Origin: Galaxea fascicularis
Lineage: Eukaryota; Cnidaria; Anthozoa; Scleractinia; Euphylliidae
Direction of reading: 5' to 3'
NCBI GenBank assembly: GCA_948470475.1
Contig: OX419338.1
Span: forward strand, 6,483,205-6,547,204
Length of the DNA stretch: 64,000 bases
The notes under the pieces are model-generated. The model was not told the DNA's origin. It did no database searches and saw only the letters and a program-made list of their open reading frames with translations. The translations under genes and the position numbers were made by a program. Positions 13,601 through 28,600 of this stretch are shown one piece after another. The number at the start of each line of letters is the position of its first letter. The stretch's first letter is position 1.

Positions 13601-16600
13601 GTGATGCTCTTCTGCAACTGAATTGACAGAGATGTCGACGGCAGGATGTGATGAGGTGAAGTTTCCATACCCAGCTCTGACCTCCAATTGAAATCTTTGA
13701 AAAGTTATTAACGACAATTCAATCATTACATGCAATAAACAAACCCAATGAACATCACGACGACATACTGTGTCCCTTTATTAACTCGTAACACGTAACT
13801 CGCCTAATACAGATACCATAAGTATAAGAAACAAGCCGTCCTCCCTTCACAGGCGCCATCTTTAAGGCATTGGCTAACTTGTTCTTGGCAGGAAGACCAA
13901 CTTAATGTCTCTGTTTTAGAGTGGTTTCCGGCAACTTTACTGGTCAACGCCGTTTTCGCGGTAAAGACAAACTGATAGGCTCACCCTTTGCAACGATCAT
14001 GACTTGAACGTCATCCAAAGTAACATCAAACTTGTCATAGAACATTTCCTCTAACTCATGATCGGAAGCTTTCTAAAAACAGTAAAAAGAGCACCGTATT
14101 GCGCAATGTACCTTCCTTTCAAGCTGTTGCCAGTTTTACTAACCAACCAAGAAACATCATTTGGCGACAGAGCAATCGATAAAGCCAAAGAAATCGCTCA
14201 TCCAAACTGCGTTCTCTCTGCTACAGAGATACCTCGTAGTGACTCGCGAAAATTGAATTTCTCTGACTTTTCACTCACTACGATGCAATTACAGTCTGCC
14301 TGACTTAAGGAAAATCTTCCCTGAAACCATTTTTTCTGTTTGCAGACCGTACCACCCATATCAACATAACAAATTAATAAATTAATGTATCCCATAAATA
14401 ATCAAAGTTAAAGGGCAAAGTCAATAGGCAACTTTCGGGATTCTATTCCAGTTTAAAAAAAAATACATTAAAAACACTTCATAAGACTCAGATTACACAC
14501 GCCCCAAAACCCATCGTCTCAACGAAAGGTTCAAACAGGTTTCTAAATAACTGATTAACATATATACATACTCTAACACTTGTATCCCGTGAGGCCAGAT
14601 TGCTGACAACCTTAAGATGTCCCAAGTCCACAGACAAAACACTTCCATCCCTTCAAATGCAAAACAAAAAAGTATCGGTCATTACCAGTAAAAACTTTAC
14701 AGGCATCATAATAATATAACCCGTATCAGTGGTGCCCCTTGCCAATTTACATTAGGTATCGTTAATGCAAAATAGACGAAAGAAAAACATCTGATGTAGA
14801 ACAAAGACAAGTGACAAAAGACAAAAATGCTAACGACTCTCTTCACTTCAGTAACCGTAAACTTGAGATGGAGGTTCAAAACAAACTGTCTTTTGCTCTA
14901 AATCAGTGAGAAATATAAGAAAGACGATGTCTTTTAGCATCTGAATTCAAAGCATTTGATCCTTTAGTTATTTCACTGACGTGACGGCTGACGTTAGAAA
15001 AACCTCAATGAAAACAGATTAGAATTCACGCGTATAACTTGCTAGTTTTTCGCTTTATTTTTTGACATAAAGGCCCTGGCAAACGAGGACACATTGTTAC
15101 CGACACAAATGTTTCCCCGTTTGCCCACGCGCGCAACATTTCTAAAACTGCAAACCGTTTATTCTACTAATCTGGTCTTTTACCATGATTTCAATATACG
15201 AAATGGCTACTTTGTTGCAAAATTTCATGCCTGTAAACGACTCCATTTGTAAGATACGAAGGACATTATGGCACCTGACATGCGCCCGAAAAGCTTCGGG
15301 AGTTTCGAGAAACTGGCCCCAGGACACAAAAAATATTTCTGATTTTGTTCAGAAACATTTTGTGCCCGCAACAAATGTTTCCCAGTTTGCGCAGCCCAAG
15401 AAACATAACTGAGCAACAATGTGTCCGCAACAATGTGTCCTCGTTTGCCATGGCCTTACGTCCTTCAGAACCGCCTGCGCATGCACGCCTAACAAGTACC
15501 TTTGAAGAGTTCCATATTCGGGAACCACAACGAAAGGAGACCTCACGTCAACATCAAGGTAAGTAACCTTCAAGGCAAAAAAAAAGACAGCATTCTTAAG
15601 TGCTTTAAAAATTCACTACACTACGACTGGAACATATTCAGGCCCAATGCTTTCTCGCTTCGTTTGAACACGGCAGAAAATCAAGTCCTCATACCAAAAA
15701 CCTTAGGCCTATTCCCAAACAAATTAATTCAGAATTATAAAACGGACAAACTAATATTGCCATCAAACGAGATTCCAAGGAGACTGGAGTCTTACTAATT
15801 CTTAATTATTTCCTAGCCACTTTCAAGGCGGTCGGTAATACTCAATATCGATTGTGTGACCTACCCGGTAAATAATTAAACTTCGTTTTCAGTAGGAATC
15901 AGGGACAAAAGTTAAGAATATGTACCTGATGATGATTTATCGCATATTCTATTCCGGCTCTTGTCCACATTGTCAGTTCCTGAAGCTTGTTTGCTGCTGC
16001 CAACTCAAGCCTGCATTCAGCGATAAAGAGATAATCAATGTCTAAGATTTCAAGGATCGCCCATTTCAGACTAAGCTCCCCCAGTAAGCTCAAACTCTAC
16101 GATGTCCAAAAACGTTCTCGCATCACCTGTCAAATATCTAGATCATATCCCAAGAAAGAGGATGACGAGGCCTTATAGAATAAACAAACTTAATGAAATA
16201 TCTTTATACTTCATTTGCAGCTTTTTTAGAGTTTACATATGAAACTGAATAATCTGCATGCCTCTGCTAACTACCATTTCACTGGTGGTTTCGACATTCT
16301 TTGGTTCAGCTGCAAACTCTACAAAATGACTTCGAAAGCATGTTCACTTACTCTTTGAGTTTGGTGTTTTCCGGCATGCTAAAGAATAACACGATCTTGT
16401 CAATGGTGTGCTGTTGGGAAAAGAATAAACATTAGAACACCTTGATTTGGGATCAATCGTACCATGCCTGCCTTCACCAAGGACCCAACTTGCCATCAGA
16501 TCTGTGAACAACCGGATGACCCTGGACTTCGCAATGTACACTGCAATCATTTGCACTTTATCTGCTTTACGTCCTTTTGCTTTACTTCTCATTTTAATTC

Positions 16601-19600
16601 TTCTTCGATCTTGTGTGATACCAGATAGCATCACAAGGGTGCGTTTAAAATCACTTAGAGTTACACGACAAACTATTTTCGGAAGTTGTGATTACTACAT
16701 CACAATTTAGTTGGACAGGGTCATGGTTAATGGTTGTATGCCCGTTAATAACAATATCCAAAACATATGTCAGCGTTATGCAATCGTCAGCGGATGCACA
16801 AAAGAAGGATCGAGCGAAGGAGCGAAACTGATCAGCCTTACACGGTCTTACACCTTCAACTCAGATATGGTCATTTTCCAAGTTAGAAATAAACAATAAT
16901 CATCTCAATGAGACACTTTCAGAAGTAAGGCTATCTTTGATATCTGGTTTCGATCTTTGAATCTGGTTTACACGAAGAAATGCTTGATCAATGTAAACCA
17001 GAAAGTCTTCGACTGCACTCACAGAATCATAAGTCGCCTCTATAGGTTCCACTTTCAAGGTCACTGCATAGTCTGCCTTCACTGTCAAAGGCTTTGTTTC
17101 AAACGCACAATCCACCAACGGAGTACCTTGCTCTATATTAATCCAAAAAACGTTTGCGAATTGTGATTAGACTAGAGCAAAATAACTGCCTGCCTCTAGG
17201 CTACTAAAAAATAAAATCGTCGATAACAACCATTTCAATTCACAATGTAATCCCTGGGGGTGGGTCTGGAATATACTATTAACAGGGAGGTGTGGGGTGG
17301 GCTTGACGTGGGTTTGAAGATTTGTAAACATCTTCGGGTGAACTGCCTTCGGGTCACAAAGAAAAGTGGAAGAATAACTTTCTTCGTAATCTCTAGACTT
17401 CCAACTCATAGGTCGTTTTATGGGTACCGTCATGAGTGTTCTACTCTTGAACTTTCTTGGGAGATGGCAATTTGGCCTCAGTCGCAACACTACCCTATTC
17501 TAACGCTTCTCCATCCTCTTGAAAGGTAAAAGAAACGCGAGTGTGCATTTAACTTCTCTCCAATCCATTATAATGATAATAATAATTTTATTTCAGTCTC
17601 AAATAGTTCTAGCTGAACACGAGTGCTCTACTAATTAGAAACTAAATTAAATCATATGTTGGTTTTTGAGGAGAGGGGAAAACCGGAGTACCCGCAGAAA
17701 AACCTTTCGGAGAAGAGTACAGAACCAACAAACTCAGCCCACTTATGACGCCGAGTTCGGGAATCGAACCCGGGACACATTGGTGGAAGGCGAGCGCTCT
17801 CACCACTGCGCCAACCCTGCTCCCTGTATGCATTGCTCTTAACACGTCTTATCTTCTGAGTGATGATAGCCCTGCCTGGAAACATTTCGACACTTCACTT
17901 AAAACTTTCGCATCAACTTGTTCATTGAGTTTCAGCGTATTTTTCTATCAAGAAGAAAACAGTGAGTACTCACTAGTAAGAGATGTCTTGGACGAAACAA
18001 GAAGAGGTTTGTTTTCGTTATCTTCAGAGCAGCCAAGCATCTTAAAACTGTTGATCTTGCCAAGAAACCTGTATAACAAAGCGTCATGTTAAAGTCTGAA
18101 AATGCCGTGGCAGATTATTCTCTGTACTCTATAGAGATAGACCGTCAAGTTATTAGTACCGTTTCCTATCTGGACAGCAACGTTACGAATCTTTACACCT
18201 CTAAACTACCAATCACTCGTTCCCGAATATTTCCTTTCATTTAGTCGTCGGCAACTGTACATATCGGATAAAATCAGTACGCTTCTTTACGAACGTTCGC
18301 CATTTATTTCTGTTATTATTTTTTTATGTAATACAAAAATTGGTTTAGCATAACCGTTACTTGTAAGATACTAACCGAAAAGCTGAATGACCTGGTCTAT
18401 GTTCCAAACTTGCTTCAAATCCTTCTGTGTCAAGCTGCGCTATTTCACTGAAACAGCCATGTTAAAATGTTTGAAATTGGCAAAGGTATTTAATGAATTA
18501 AAAAGCGCTCCGACTAAACACCTAGTAGCAATAATCCAAGGTTTCTTATCTCTGGAGGACTTTATTTGAGGACATCATCTTTAAAACGAGAATATATGCC
18601 CGCCGCGGGAAGTATACTAGTCTCCTTCGCAGCCGTTATTAGGCTCGTCACGTAACACTCCTCCCCACTAACGGCTGCTCACTCGAGCTCTGCATTCCTT
18701 TCCTTAAACTGACCAATACGGAGCAGCCTTCCATTTCCTGGAAACCTGGACCTTGTTGTGTTTTTGGCGGCAAATGTGACGAGATATATGATTGGTACAG
18801 TTGCTAACAGATACATGCAGGTTATTGGTTCTCAGTAACAAAGCGAAAGGAATGCAGAGCTCGAGTGAGCAGCCGTTAGTGGGAAGGAGCGTTGCGTGAC
18901 GATCCTAATAACGGCTGCGAAAGAGACTAGAAGTATATAGGCCGACTAAGAAGAATCAATGGTGATCTAAAATAGGGAACCACCATCTAACCACTCCGTA
19001 CCATAATAATAATAATAATAATAATATAATTCATTTATATAGCGCTATTAATACTAATTATTCATAGCGCTTTACAATTTTAAACCTTATACTAATTATA
19101 TCACCACTACCATATTACCAATTCATCAAGTATACAGGGCATGAGAATATAGGAAATGATCACCAGGGAGCAGTTGAGTTGACACTTACACAAATTCTCC
19201 CTACATGTAATATACGAAATAATTAAGAGCTGTAAAGAGAATATACATGTTGATACCGGAAATTAAAGGGTTCAGCGCAAAGCTTCGATGTACGCAATAC
19301 ACAGCAAGTCACTCAACTCACCTATTTGTCGTATCCGAAAGCACAAAAGTACATCTATCGAGATTGAATGTTATCCTTGATTTGACGTACTGTAAAGAAC
19401 GGACAACATCATGCATAAGTTAATAAAGTTTCAGGTTTAACTTCATGTATTCCTTGGTTCGTGAAAAGGCCGTCGTCTTTTATCACCATCATCATCATCG
19501 TCATCATTATCCCTCGACCGTCGTCGAGATCAACGTCACTTTGTCTCGCCAGTAAGTTTTTAATGCCAATACAATGATTGATAAGGTGTTAAAAATAAAT

Positions 19601-22600
19601 GAAAACCATGCATCTCAAAAATTCGTTCTTTATTGAAAATTCACTTCAAAACACACTGGAGCGCCCACAAAGAACGAGTTAATGATGCGATTACACAATA
19701 ATGATGTTCCTAACCTCGATGGGATATTTCACTCGAGCATTCTCATTGTAGTCAATAGCTTTGTAGAGCTTGTCTTTTTCCTCAGCAGGAAGGGCTGCAA
19801 CTGATAGTTTGGACAAGATGTCCTCCCCTGCGTAAAATATCTCAAGTCTCAATGGCATATCCAATCATACATCACGAATGAGTCTTGAAACTTCTCAGTC
19901 CTTGGTATCAGCTATACTTTAAATTATTTATTCGATTAAACTACCACAGGCTTTTTGTCCCGCGAGGTAGAAGGGGCATTTCATGAAGGCTAACCTTACA
20001 GGTTTTGAGCTGTTTGGGTCCTTTAACGAATATCTGGACATCAGACGTTTAGGGATTTGAATCTTACTCCCATCAAAGGAACGAAAGCTTTTCTGCCGGT
20101 CAAATGACAGCAATTGACCCTTTAAGATAACACTTTTAAAATCATACACAAACTCTGAGTAAAAAAAATGCTTCCACTGCGAAATGTTGGTGTTAAATAG
20201 GTTCCCACCTACCTTCCTCCCTTTGGTCTATCACTCCTTCATAATCCTTAGAGCTAGTAGAACTTGCAGAACCAATCCCAAGCCACGACCACCATGGACT
20301 GGATTTCGGCCTCTGGTTTGGATTATACCTCTGACTGGGAGGAACCTGAATAAAAAAAAGGGACGTTTTTAGTGAAAGTGCACCTATTTAATCAGCTAAT
20401 TTACAGGCACTCCACTTAAATACCTTGAAACAAATAATTCAAATAAACATAACATGATAAGAATCCTAACTGGCCGAAGAAAAACCAGTTGGCTGTTTAC
20501 AAGGATTGTGGATTAACAAGGATTCCCTTTAAGTCAGTAACATGAATAGATTATTGGGAAAACGTTTATCTTCTGGGAGCTTTTAGGTGGCATCATTACA
20601 TCGTTTCCAGAGTGGCACACGTTATCAGCGGGGGAGCTTATTCCCTGCATTTTAACAAGTTCTCGCCCACGCTACACATTCTCTGGGCTCAATTACTTTA
20701 CTTAATACCTTTTGGGTTGCACAATGACCCAGCAACGTTCTGCCGGGCGAGCAAAGATTTCCGCATAACCTCATGCATTAATTATACATGCATTTTGTGA
20801 CTCAAACTCCATTCGTTTTTGTACCAGGGTTAGTATGACAGTGATGCATGTATGATTAATGTATATGGCTGTGCGGAAATATTTCCGCCGTGTGTAGCCT
20901 TCCACACGGGCGTTTTCTTGAGTAGTCACTTAATCAAAACAGAAGATCTGCGCAGGAGGCTGTCGAAGCTAGCGCGCATGGTCCCATATCTCCCGTTATC
21001 AGATGTGCCCAAACTGCCTCCCTTACATGGCAAGGGCAAAATAAAGACTACGAATATCGCCCAAAACATGCGTATAAAATTGTAACCACGTACTTCCACT
21101 TCAGCTTGTTTCCGTGCAATCAGAATACTTGGAATATCCAATTTGTCCTCCAGTGACTGAAAGAAACAATAACAAAAAGTAATACAAGCTTCCAGGCCCA
21201 CAAGAGAGCTATATCCCCAATTTTCATACCTGGAGAGTGGATAATTTTGAGGGCCGTTCATCTTCATTGAAACCCTTTAGTTTTTCCTTCCGAAGTTCTT
21301 TGTAAAGATTGTACTTCCTCCTGCAAGAAAAAGATGACAAGTGAGTACTCATATGGATATGTTGTGGTTCAATTTTATCCTTAGTCCAAATTGAATTTTC
21401 CTTTGTTTAAAACTCATTATTATATCTCTCAGTTAGTACACGCGCTGTGATTGGTCAAAACAAAATTTTGCGGGCCGAATTCTACTGTACGGCCCGCTAA
21501 ATTCGAAAGTTTCCTTTCCCGCGCGCCCGATTAACCTCAGAGATACAATAAATACCTTACTAACCTCGTTTTCTCTGTCCGCACAGTAAATTACGGATCC
21601 GAGTTTTTTCCCGTTCGCTAATGGCCCAAGAGCGAACGGACCTCGAACTCGGTTAGTAAGAGGCATTTACCATACCCCAAAACAAAGGAAGGATAAAATT
21701 AAACCACAACAGATACATCGCAGAACGGAGATCAGAAGAGAAAAAAAAAGTGGTTCCATTTTTACTCATCATGAGTTTCTGTAACTATTTTGAAAAAAAC
21801 AGCAAATAGGGTATTTTTCAAGCGTGAAGCATAAAAATTTATCCGTTATAATGTACCTATGTTCCTTTATGCGAGGCCATGTCCACGTTCTTATTTTCTC
21901 CTCACAAATTGCAGTATACGCGTATTTCCACCTGAAAATGGAACATAAAAGTTTGTATCTCGACTTTCTAGGAACTTAAAATCGTTTCTTCTAAGAAAAT
22001 GAAAAGACAACAGAATACATTTGAACATGCACTCTCACCAGGCTCTTGGGTCCTTTATCACTGGTAAACTTGGCTGATATTTTAAGTACATTTGATTGAC
22101 CGTCATCAACTCGAATGATTCAATCATGTCCATCAGATTGTGAAACTGCGGGGAAATAGCCATCAATTCATTACATACAGGCCCACAAAAAAGTTCATAT
22201 AAGGCTCTTCAATTAACCACCCCATAATGCATCAGCAGAAGCCAACCCTGGCCGCAATTTCCAGAAGATAAAACCAACACGCATGTTTAGTTACTATTCA
22301 CAACATTTAGGTGTTAACCGCGGGTGCCATTTGGATCCAAGATGTCCTTAAAAGTAGTGAGGATAAATTATGACTTCAACACACGCCTGTTAGGTGTATT
22401 CCTGACAGTGGAACAGAACTAAAGCAGGGTACGTACACGGTCAAAAAGTAACCTTTGGACTGTGTAGTAATTGCTGGGTGATATTAGTTAAAAAAAGGTA
22501 TTTTTATCGGATAATCCTCGTTGCGTAGTTAGCATCATTTAGTAAGCGATGCCAAAGCTCTCAAAACCAAGGTTACTGTCTCATCCTTCACAGTTGGGTC

Positions 22601-25600
22601 TACGTAAGAATTGGTATATCTTATTGACAGATTCTACAAATTAGGTGCTTTCTCGTCAATTATATTTGCACCAACCTGGTTCTGGGAGAACACTAGTGAA
22701 AGTTCCTGCTGTAGCACTTCAATTAGCAGCTACGAAAGAAAACAATTGTGTGTGACACTGTGTATAATACACTGAGTAATAACCATTTGTTTTGACACAA
22801 ACCAATTATTATTCATTGCGATTTCAGCCTGCGTGGCAATTGTAAATGGGGAGGACAATGACCGAGAAAGTACCCGTCTTCATTTTCTCCCTTATTTTCT
22901 GCCCGTTTACACCTGTGACGCAGGCTATTCATGTTTATGAGTGTAGTTAAAGTACTAATCACTCAAGCAAAGTTTCAGCATTTCAAAAGAGCACTAATGG
23001 CAGTTGTATTATGCACAGCAACGTAATGTCCAAGTGAATCGCCAACTCTAGAAGAACTTTGATTTTCTCGCTGGTCATAAACAGGCCAGTTATGAAAGAA
23101 TCGGGTCGGTTCACTTCAGTCTGATGGTTCAATTTCTTTCTTTGGAAAGATTTTTTAAGGGTGGATTCTTGAGTTTCTTTAAGACATGCCAGTTCGTTTA
23201 CCTTAGGAGTGTCAAGGAGGATGTCGGATGACTGATCCATAATCACGTGGCATTCCGCAGACAATGGCTTTAAAACTATGAAGGAATGTCAACGTAATAC
23301 ATTGAAGATCGTACTATAATTCTCAGACTGAATAAAAATAAGCTCAAATTATAACGGGATGGCTTACTGAATTCATAATCGGATGGAGTGCTTCCTTTAC
23401 TTGAGACGCCCCGACTCATAAGCTCCTGTAATTAGAGAAAACGGATTGGCTTGTTACATTCCAGCACCGTTCCGCTGCCAAAGTAATGGTCTCCAATATC
23501 AACATTTATAAATTCTCGATCGCACCATTCAGGATACCAAACTCGTACTCCTGCCAACCATATGTAAGTTTATCTATCAACACGTCAACAACACTGATCA
23601 GCTTTAACAGTTATGAAAACAGACGAACTCAACTTACTTTCCACGATGTGTGTGATCCAAAAAACGACACTGATTGTTGATTTGTGTTCCAGTAAACAGA
23701 CAGGCAATCAAGGCTCACTATCTGTAGAATTTCAGAAGAAACGTAATTAAAACGGCAAGTGTGGGTGCCGGCAGTTTTATTTGGGGCATGTAGCAGCTCT
23801 CGTAAGGTCTCACGAGATTGCCTTGCAACCCTTCAGGTGAACAAAAGAACAAACAACACAAACAATGGACCCTATCCCTAAAACAATAGAGGTGCTACAC
23901 TATGCCTGCCAATGAAATTTAGAGCTTACGAGAGCTGCTACAGTACCCTTTTATTTCCCTACAGTGGTAACTACAAGCCACTCCAAAGTGGACCTTCCAA
24001 CCGGCCGGTCTCGTGGAAGTGCTCGGAAACGGCTGAGGTCTGGGTGCAAACAAATCTCCTGCATAGATCTCCCTGTCTCCCTGATGAACACTTTTACCGC
24101 ATTCACAAGGAATAACGGAATTGAAATTCCTGGAACCGATGTCAAGCGCGAGAAAATGCGCGCATGCTCAGTAGTCACGATTGATTTTGGTTTTGCTATT
24201 CATTGGCTGAGAAACAGGCGCCAGTTTTCTCAATCAATCATAAAGCGTAGTAGTGTAATACCAAAACAAACGCTCTATACTTCATTAATTTTTAATCATT
24301 TGTGTGTACATATATGTACCTTGTAAACAGTTTTAACTGATGCATCCACAACACACTCCTGCCACAGTTCATTGGTTGTCTGAAGATTAAATGACTTTGG
24401 ATGAGGCTCTGTAGATATATTTTGGTTTTTGCTGAGTTAAGGCCTCAGTTGAGAGTTCATACTCTACCAAACATATTTGCTGGTAAGCTAAAAATGTTTA
24501 TTTTCCTAGTAGAAAGCTAAACAAAATGGTGGGAAAACGCTAGGTATCTTGTACAAAAACAGTTTACTTTATGTCGAACTTGACAAAAACTACTGGAACT
24601 TCAAGGATTACCATGGTATTTTTCACGCTCAAAACTAACAAAGGCTGTTAGAATCCAAAGAGAAAACTGGGAGTGGCAATAATTTGGCCACAATTATTCT
24701 TAAAATGAATAATTAGCAATGTACTGAAGCATAATTATCTCTGAAAAAGACGTGGTTATTAGCAGTTTCTTGTCTGGGTAAAGATAGGCCTTACCAAGGC
24801 ACCGAAAAACGCTTACTTTCCTGTGTGGGGAAACACCAGCCTTAAGAAACCATAGCTTCTCATGCAGACACAAGATTTACAGAACGTGCGCGATGTAGGA
24901 AAAGGAGACACTGTCCTAAATTGCGTGGTACAGATAGTGAACATTTCTCTTGATAGTGATTATTTGACCATCTGTAAAACTGAGAAGATCGCGACGGGCA
25001 TGTCCGACCACTGTAGCCTGTGCCAATCTCTCGGTCAATGCAGACGAGCGAGAAAAAAAACAGCGAGGGTCTGGAAAGAGTGAGAGAGCGAGACCCCGCC
25101 GTATTTCGTTCGCCCACTTTTTCGCTCGTCCCCATTAAAGCCGGCGACACACGAGGCGATTTTATACGCCGATCAGTCGCGGCGATTTTGACCGCCAGCG
25201 ATTTCCCCGTTGATTGATGCGGGCACACTTGGCCGGCGATTTTCTGCGCCGACCGCGGTGATTGTCACTCTAATTTGGTTTCCAGGCTCCAAGCATCGTT
25301 GCTGTTCAGCATTTTGAAAAAGTCACCCAACCTAACTGGTTGACTCATCTGACGATTCGGAGCGGTAAGCGTACATAGCACACTAGGCGCATGCCGGCGA
25401 ATTTAATCGCCGATATCTGACATGTCAGATACCGGCGATTTTATATGCCGATCACAGCGATCGGCGTATAAAATCGCCCAGTGTGTCACCCCCGAGATCC
25501 TGGCACAGGCTAGACCACTGTGAAACTCACCTCAGCTGAGAGGTTTTCAAGAGTGAAGCCCACAGCAAAAGGGGTGCTTGGAGATGTTACCTAGAAAGAG

Positions 25601-28600
25601 AGCATAGGAGTTAAGCACTGTTTTTTCCTTGCTCTTTTATCTCTGGGCAGGTGCAACTCATCAGGCTCATTACTGTTACTGTTGCTGCTATCGTAGCTAC
25701 ATTATTTTCAATTTTCTGGGTTATTATTAGTTTCACTAAAATTGTTTCATTTATCCATGCATTAAAATTGAAAGACATGGTCAATCTGCAATTCGCGGCT
25801 AAGTGGTTGTTACTAAATAATGGTTGTAAATGGTTGTAACTAAATAATGAAACATGCTAAAAACGCACGCACCAAGACAGATAATATACGCACCTTGTCC
25901 TCGTAGCGGAAGTGAATATTCTTCACTGATATCTGTCAAAAAAAACATGAAGAGTGAGTTACAGGACGTACAATGTACTCATCAACACTGCTGATACTAC
26001 ATCAACTCAGTATTGGCCACAATTAATATTAAGACCCTTTGTTTTATGGAGGTTACACAATAACTCGGTTTTGCCAGTTGAGGCTAGACGCGCGAAGGCG
26101 GCGATGTTGCTGGTAAAAGGAAAACGTGGTTGGCTTGGAGTGACAACGCAGTTGTACTGTCCAGTCTGTATGATCAACCTTGGAATCCACTCAGACCTTT
26201 TCGGTGAATTTTAAGCACCAAATCGTTTTCAACAGGATCTCAGAAATCCATTCATCTGTGCCTTTTGATATTACGTTTCATACCATGCCAAAAAAAAGTA
26301 CAGCCAATCACAATGCAAGAAGCCGTTGTGTACTCGTAAAAATATTTCACAAACCTGCCCACCGTCTGCCATATTGATTGTGTAGTGCTGTGTATTTCTA
26401 TGGCATGGTTTAAAAAAGGTATGAAAAGGTTTCTCGTGAAATACCATGGAATACCCCACTTATCACTTGTATTTTCTTTGTATTCTTACTCTCCTAAAGG
26501 CTCGTGTGTGTACGAAGAAAATACAAGAGAGTCGTGGGATATTCCATGAACAACTATTCACCGAAGTGGAGGTGGCTAGTGGTGGATATTTACCAAGCTG
26601 CGAAGCGGCGAGGTAAATATCCCCCACTAGCCACCAACACTGAGGTGAATAGTTGTTTTGGTATATACTAAAGCAGTGAGATAATATAGCACAAAAAGAT
26701 GATTTTAACTCATTTATTCCTGCAAAGATTACAACATTTTCTGGCGCAAATTCCGCGCGAATTCCACGGAGGTGAATAGCACAGGATATTCGGAGTTTGA
26801 GTAGCCAACCAGCGCGCGCGTTCAACGCTATCTACTGTTTTAGTATATACTAATTATACCACTCGAAAGCATTGCATAGCGGGTATTTAAACATTTCCGC
26901 ATCTTTGTGGACACCGATGTACTCTCATTGCAACCTATCTACTTAGTTATTCAGTCTCACACACAGTTACCTTAAGATTCTTCACAACTTGAGCCACCAG
27001 TTTGTCAACAAAAGAGTCAGAACCGTCACCTTCATCATCTGCTGGCTTTTCTAATCAGCAAATACAACAGGACATAATTATTAGAGTGCCATGACCATTA
27101 AAATGTATTGTACAACAAATTGTAATTATTTTTACATAAACCCGTTTTGCTGCCTTTCACTGAAATAAAGGTTCAAGTACATTCGATTGATGAAAAACAT
27201 TTTATCGTGTAAAACTGAACGTAAAATCATTTGATGATACAACCCTGGCGGTTTCAGGTAACCATTTGAATTGTGAACTTATTTCCACTCTTGCGCATGG
27301 CATGGCTGTCGTGAAGCTGCCCATATTCCAGGCATCCCAGCCACAAGATAAGAGTTTCCCCTGTCCCGAACGTAGGCGCGCACGAAAGGAACATTAATTT
27401 TCGGATTTTTCAATTTATTCGCGAAACTAACACAACACCACACCTCATAAGGAACGACCATAAGTGGCACCTTATACAACAAGTTATAAATTGGTGAGAC
27501 AGAAAGACGACTACAGTGTAGGTCACCGATTCCGTAAACATGCACCTTTGCGGTGTAGAGAAAGATGACAAGGACGTATCCAAGCCAGTCAATGAATACT
27601 ATACCAAATTGCCAAAAAAAAGAACGTTCAGCCTCAGCTACAAAATTAAACGTTCTTATTTAAATAGTTTTAGCTACAAACCTTCAGTGAAGCTGACTTC
27701 CTTTTGTTGAACTCGTTGATCAATCTGAGCGAGACGTTTCCTTTTTGCTGCAATGTCCGACGCTTTGGCTCTCTCAGGGTCATATTTCCTGTCTAAAATG
27801 AATCAGAAACAAGCAAGTAAACACTGTAAGCCATTACTACATCCCTTGTCTGGTACAGGCTGTAGCAAGCCGCTATGTACTGCATCTCGATGCATTAGCA
27901 TGTTCTTTCTCTGTGTCTTCAAAAAAACAGATAGTGCCTGCGCTTGTCCAACCCCTGTAAGTCACATGACACTGTGCCTAACGTGTGGTCCAAACGTTAT
28001 TCTCGTGACTTTGGACCGCCGACTGGACTAGCGTACGGGAGGTCGCGCGTTCAAACCCCGGCCGGACCAACACTCAGGGTCTTTTAAATAATTGAGGAGA
28101 AAGTGGTTCCTTTGTAAGGACATCTGCGAATGGTTAGACTTTCTAGTCTTCTCGGATGAGGACGATAAACCGTAGGCCCCGTCTCACAACTCACAACATA
28201 ATTGATTCTGTGGGACGTAAAAGAACCCACACACTGTTCGAAAAGAGTAGGAGACGTAGTTCCCAATGTGGTGGCCTATCTCATCAGATGGTTAAATGCT
28301 CAGAGATATTAGCTGCATAAGCTACTCTAAAATCCGAGGGTAAATAAAGTAATGTATGTATGTATGATGTAGGAGCAAGGTACTCCTACATTGCGAATAT
28401 TTAGCCAAAAATCCTTGTTGCATTTGCCATACCACAAAACCACTCTACACTATCTACGCGAGTTAAAGCTTACCTCTTATAGGTCCTGCTATTAAATAGA
28501 CGTCACGAACTGTTATTTCGTATGGTTCAGAGTACGGATTTGTCCATGGTATCGTCAAAGATATTTTACCTGTGAAAAATAATGCATCTTCTTTTTTCTC

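Noticed and set aside
17740..17826. A functional tRNA gene
   Set aside because: A and B boxes are present, but the cloverleaf is poor and a conserved SINE body with a second copy at 54724 follows.
19928..20149. 73-codon minus-strand ORF as a VPS13 exon
   Set aside because: Exons 20213-20345 and 19715-19827 already join in phase, leaving no room for it.
22983..23264. 93-codon minus-strand ORF as an independent gene
   Set aside because: Its first part is VPS13 exon 23202-23275 and the rest is read-through into the intron after a GTAAAC donor.
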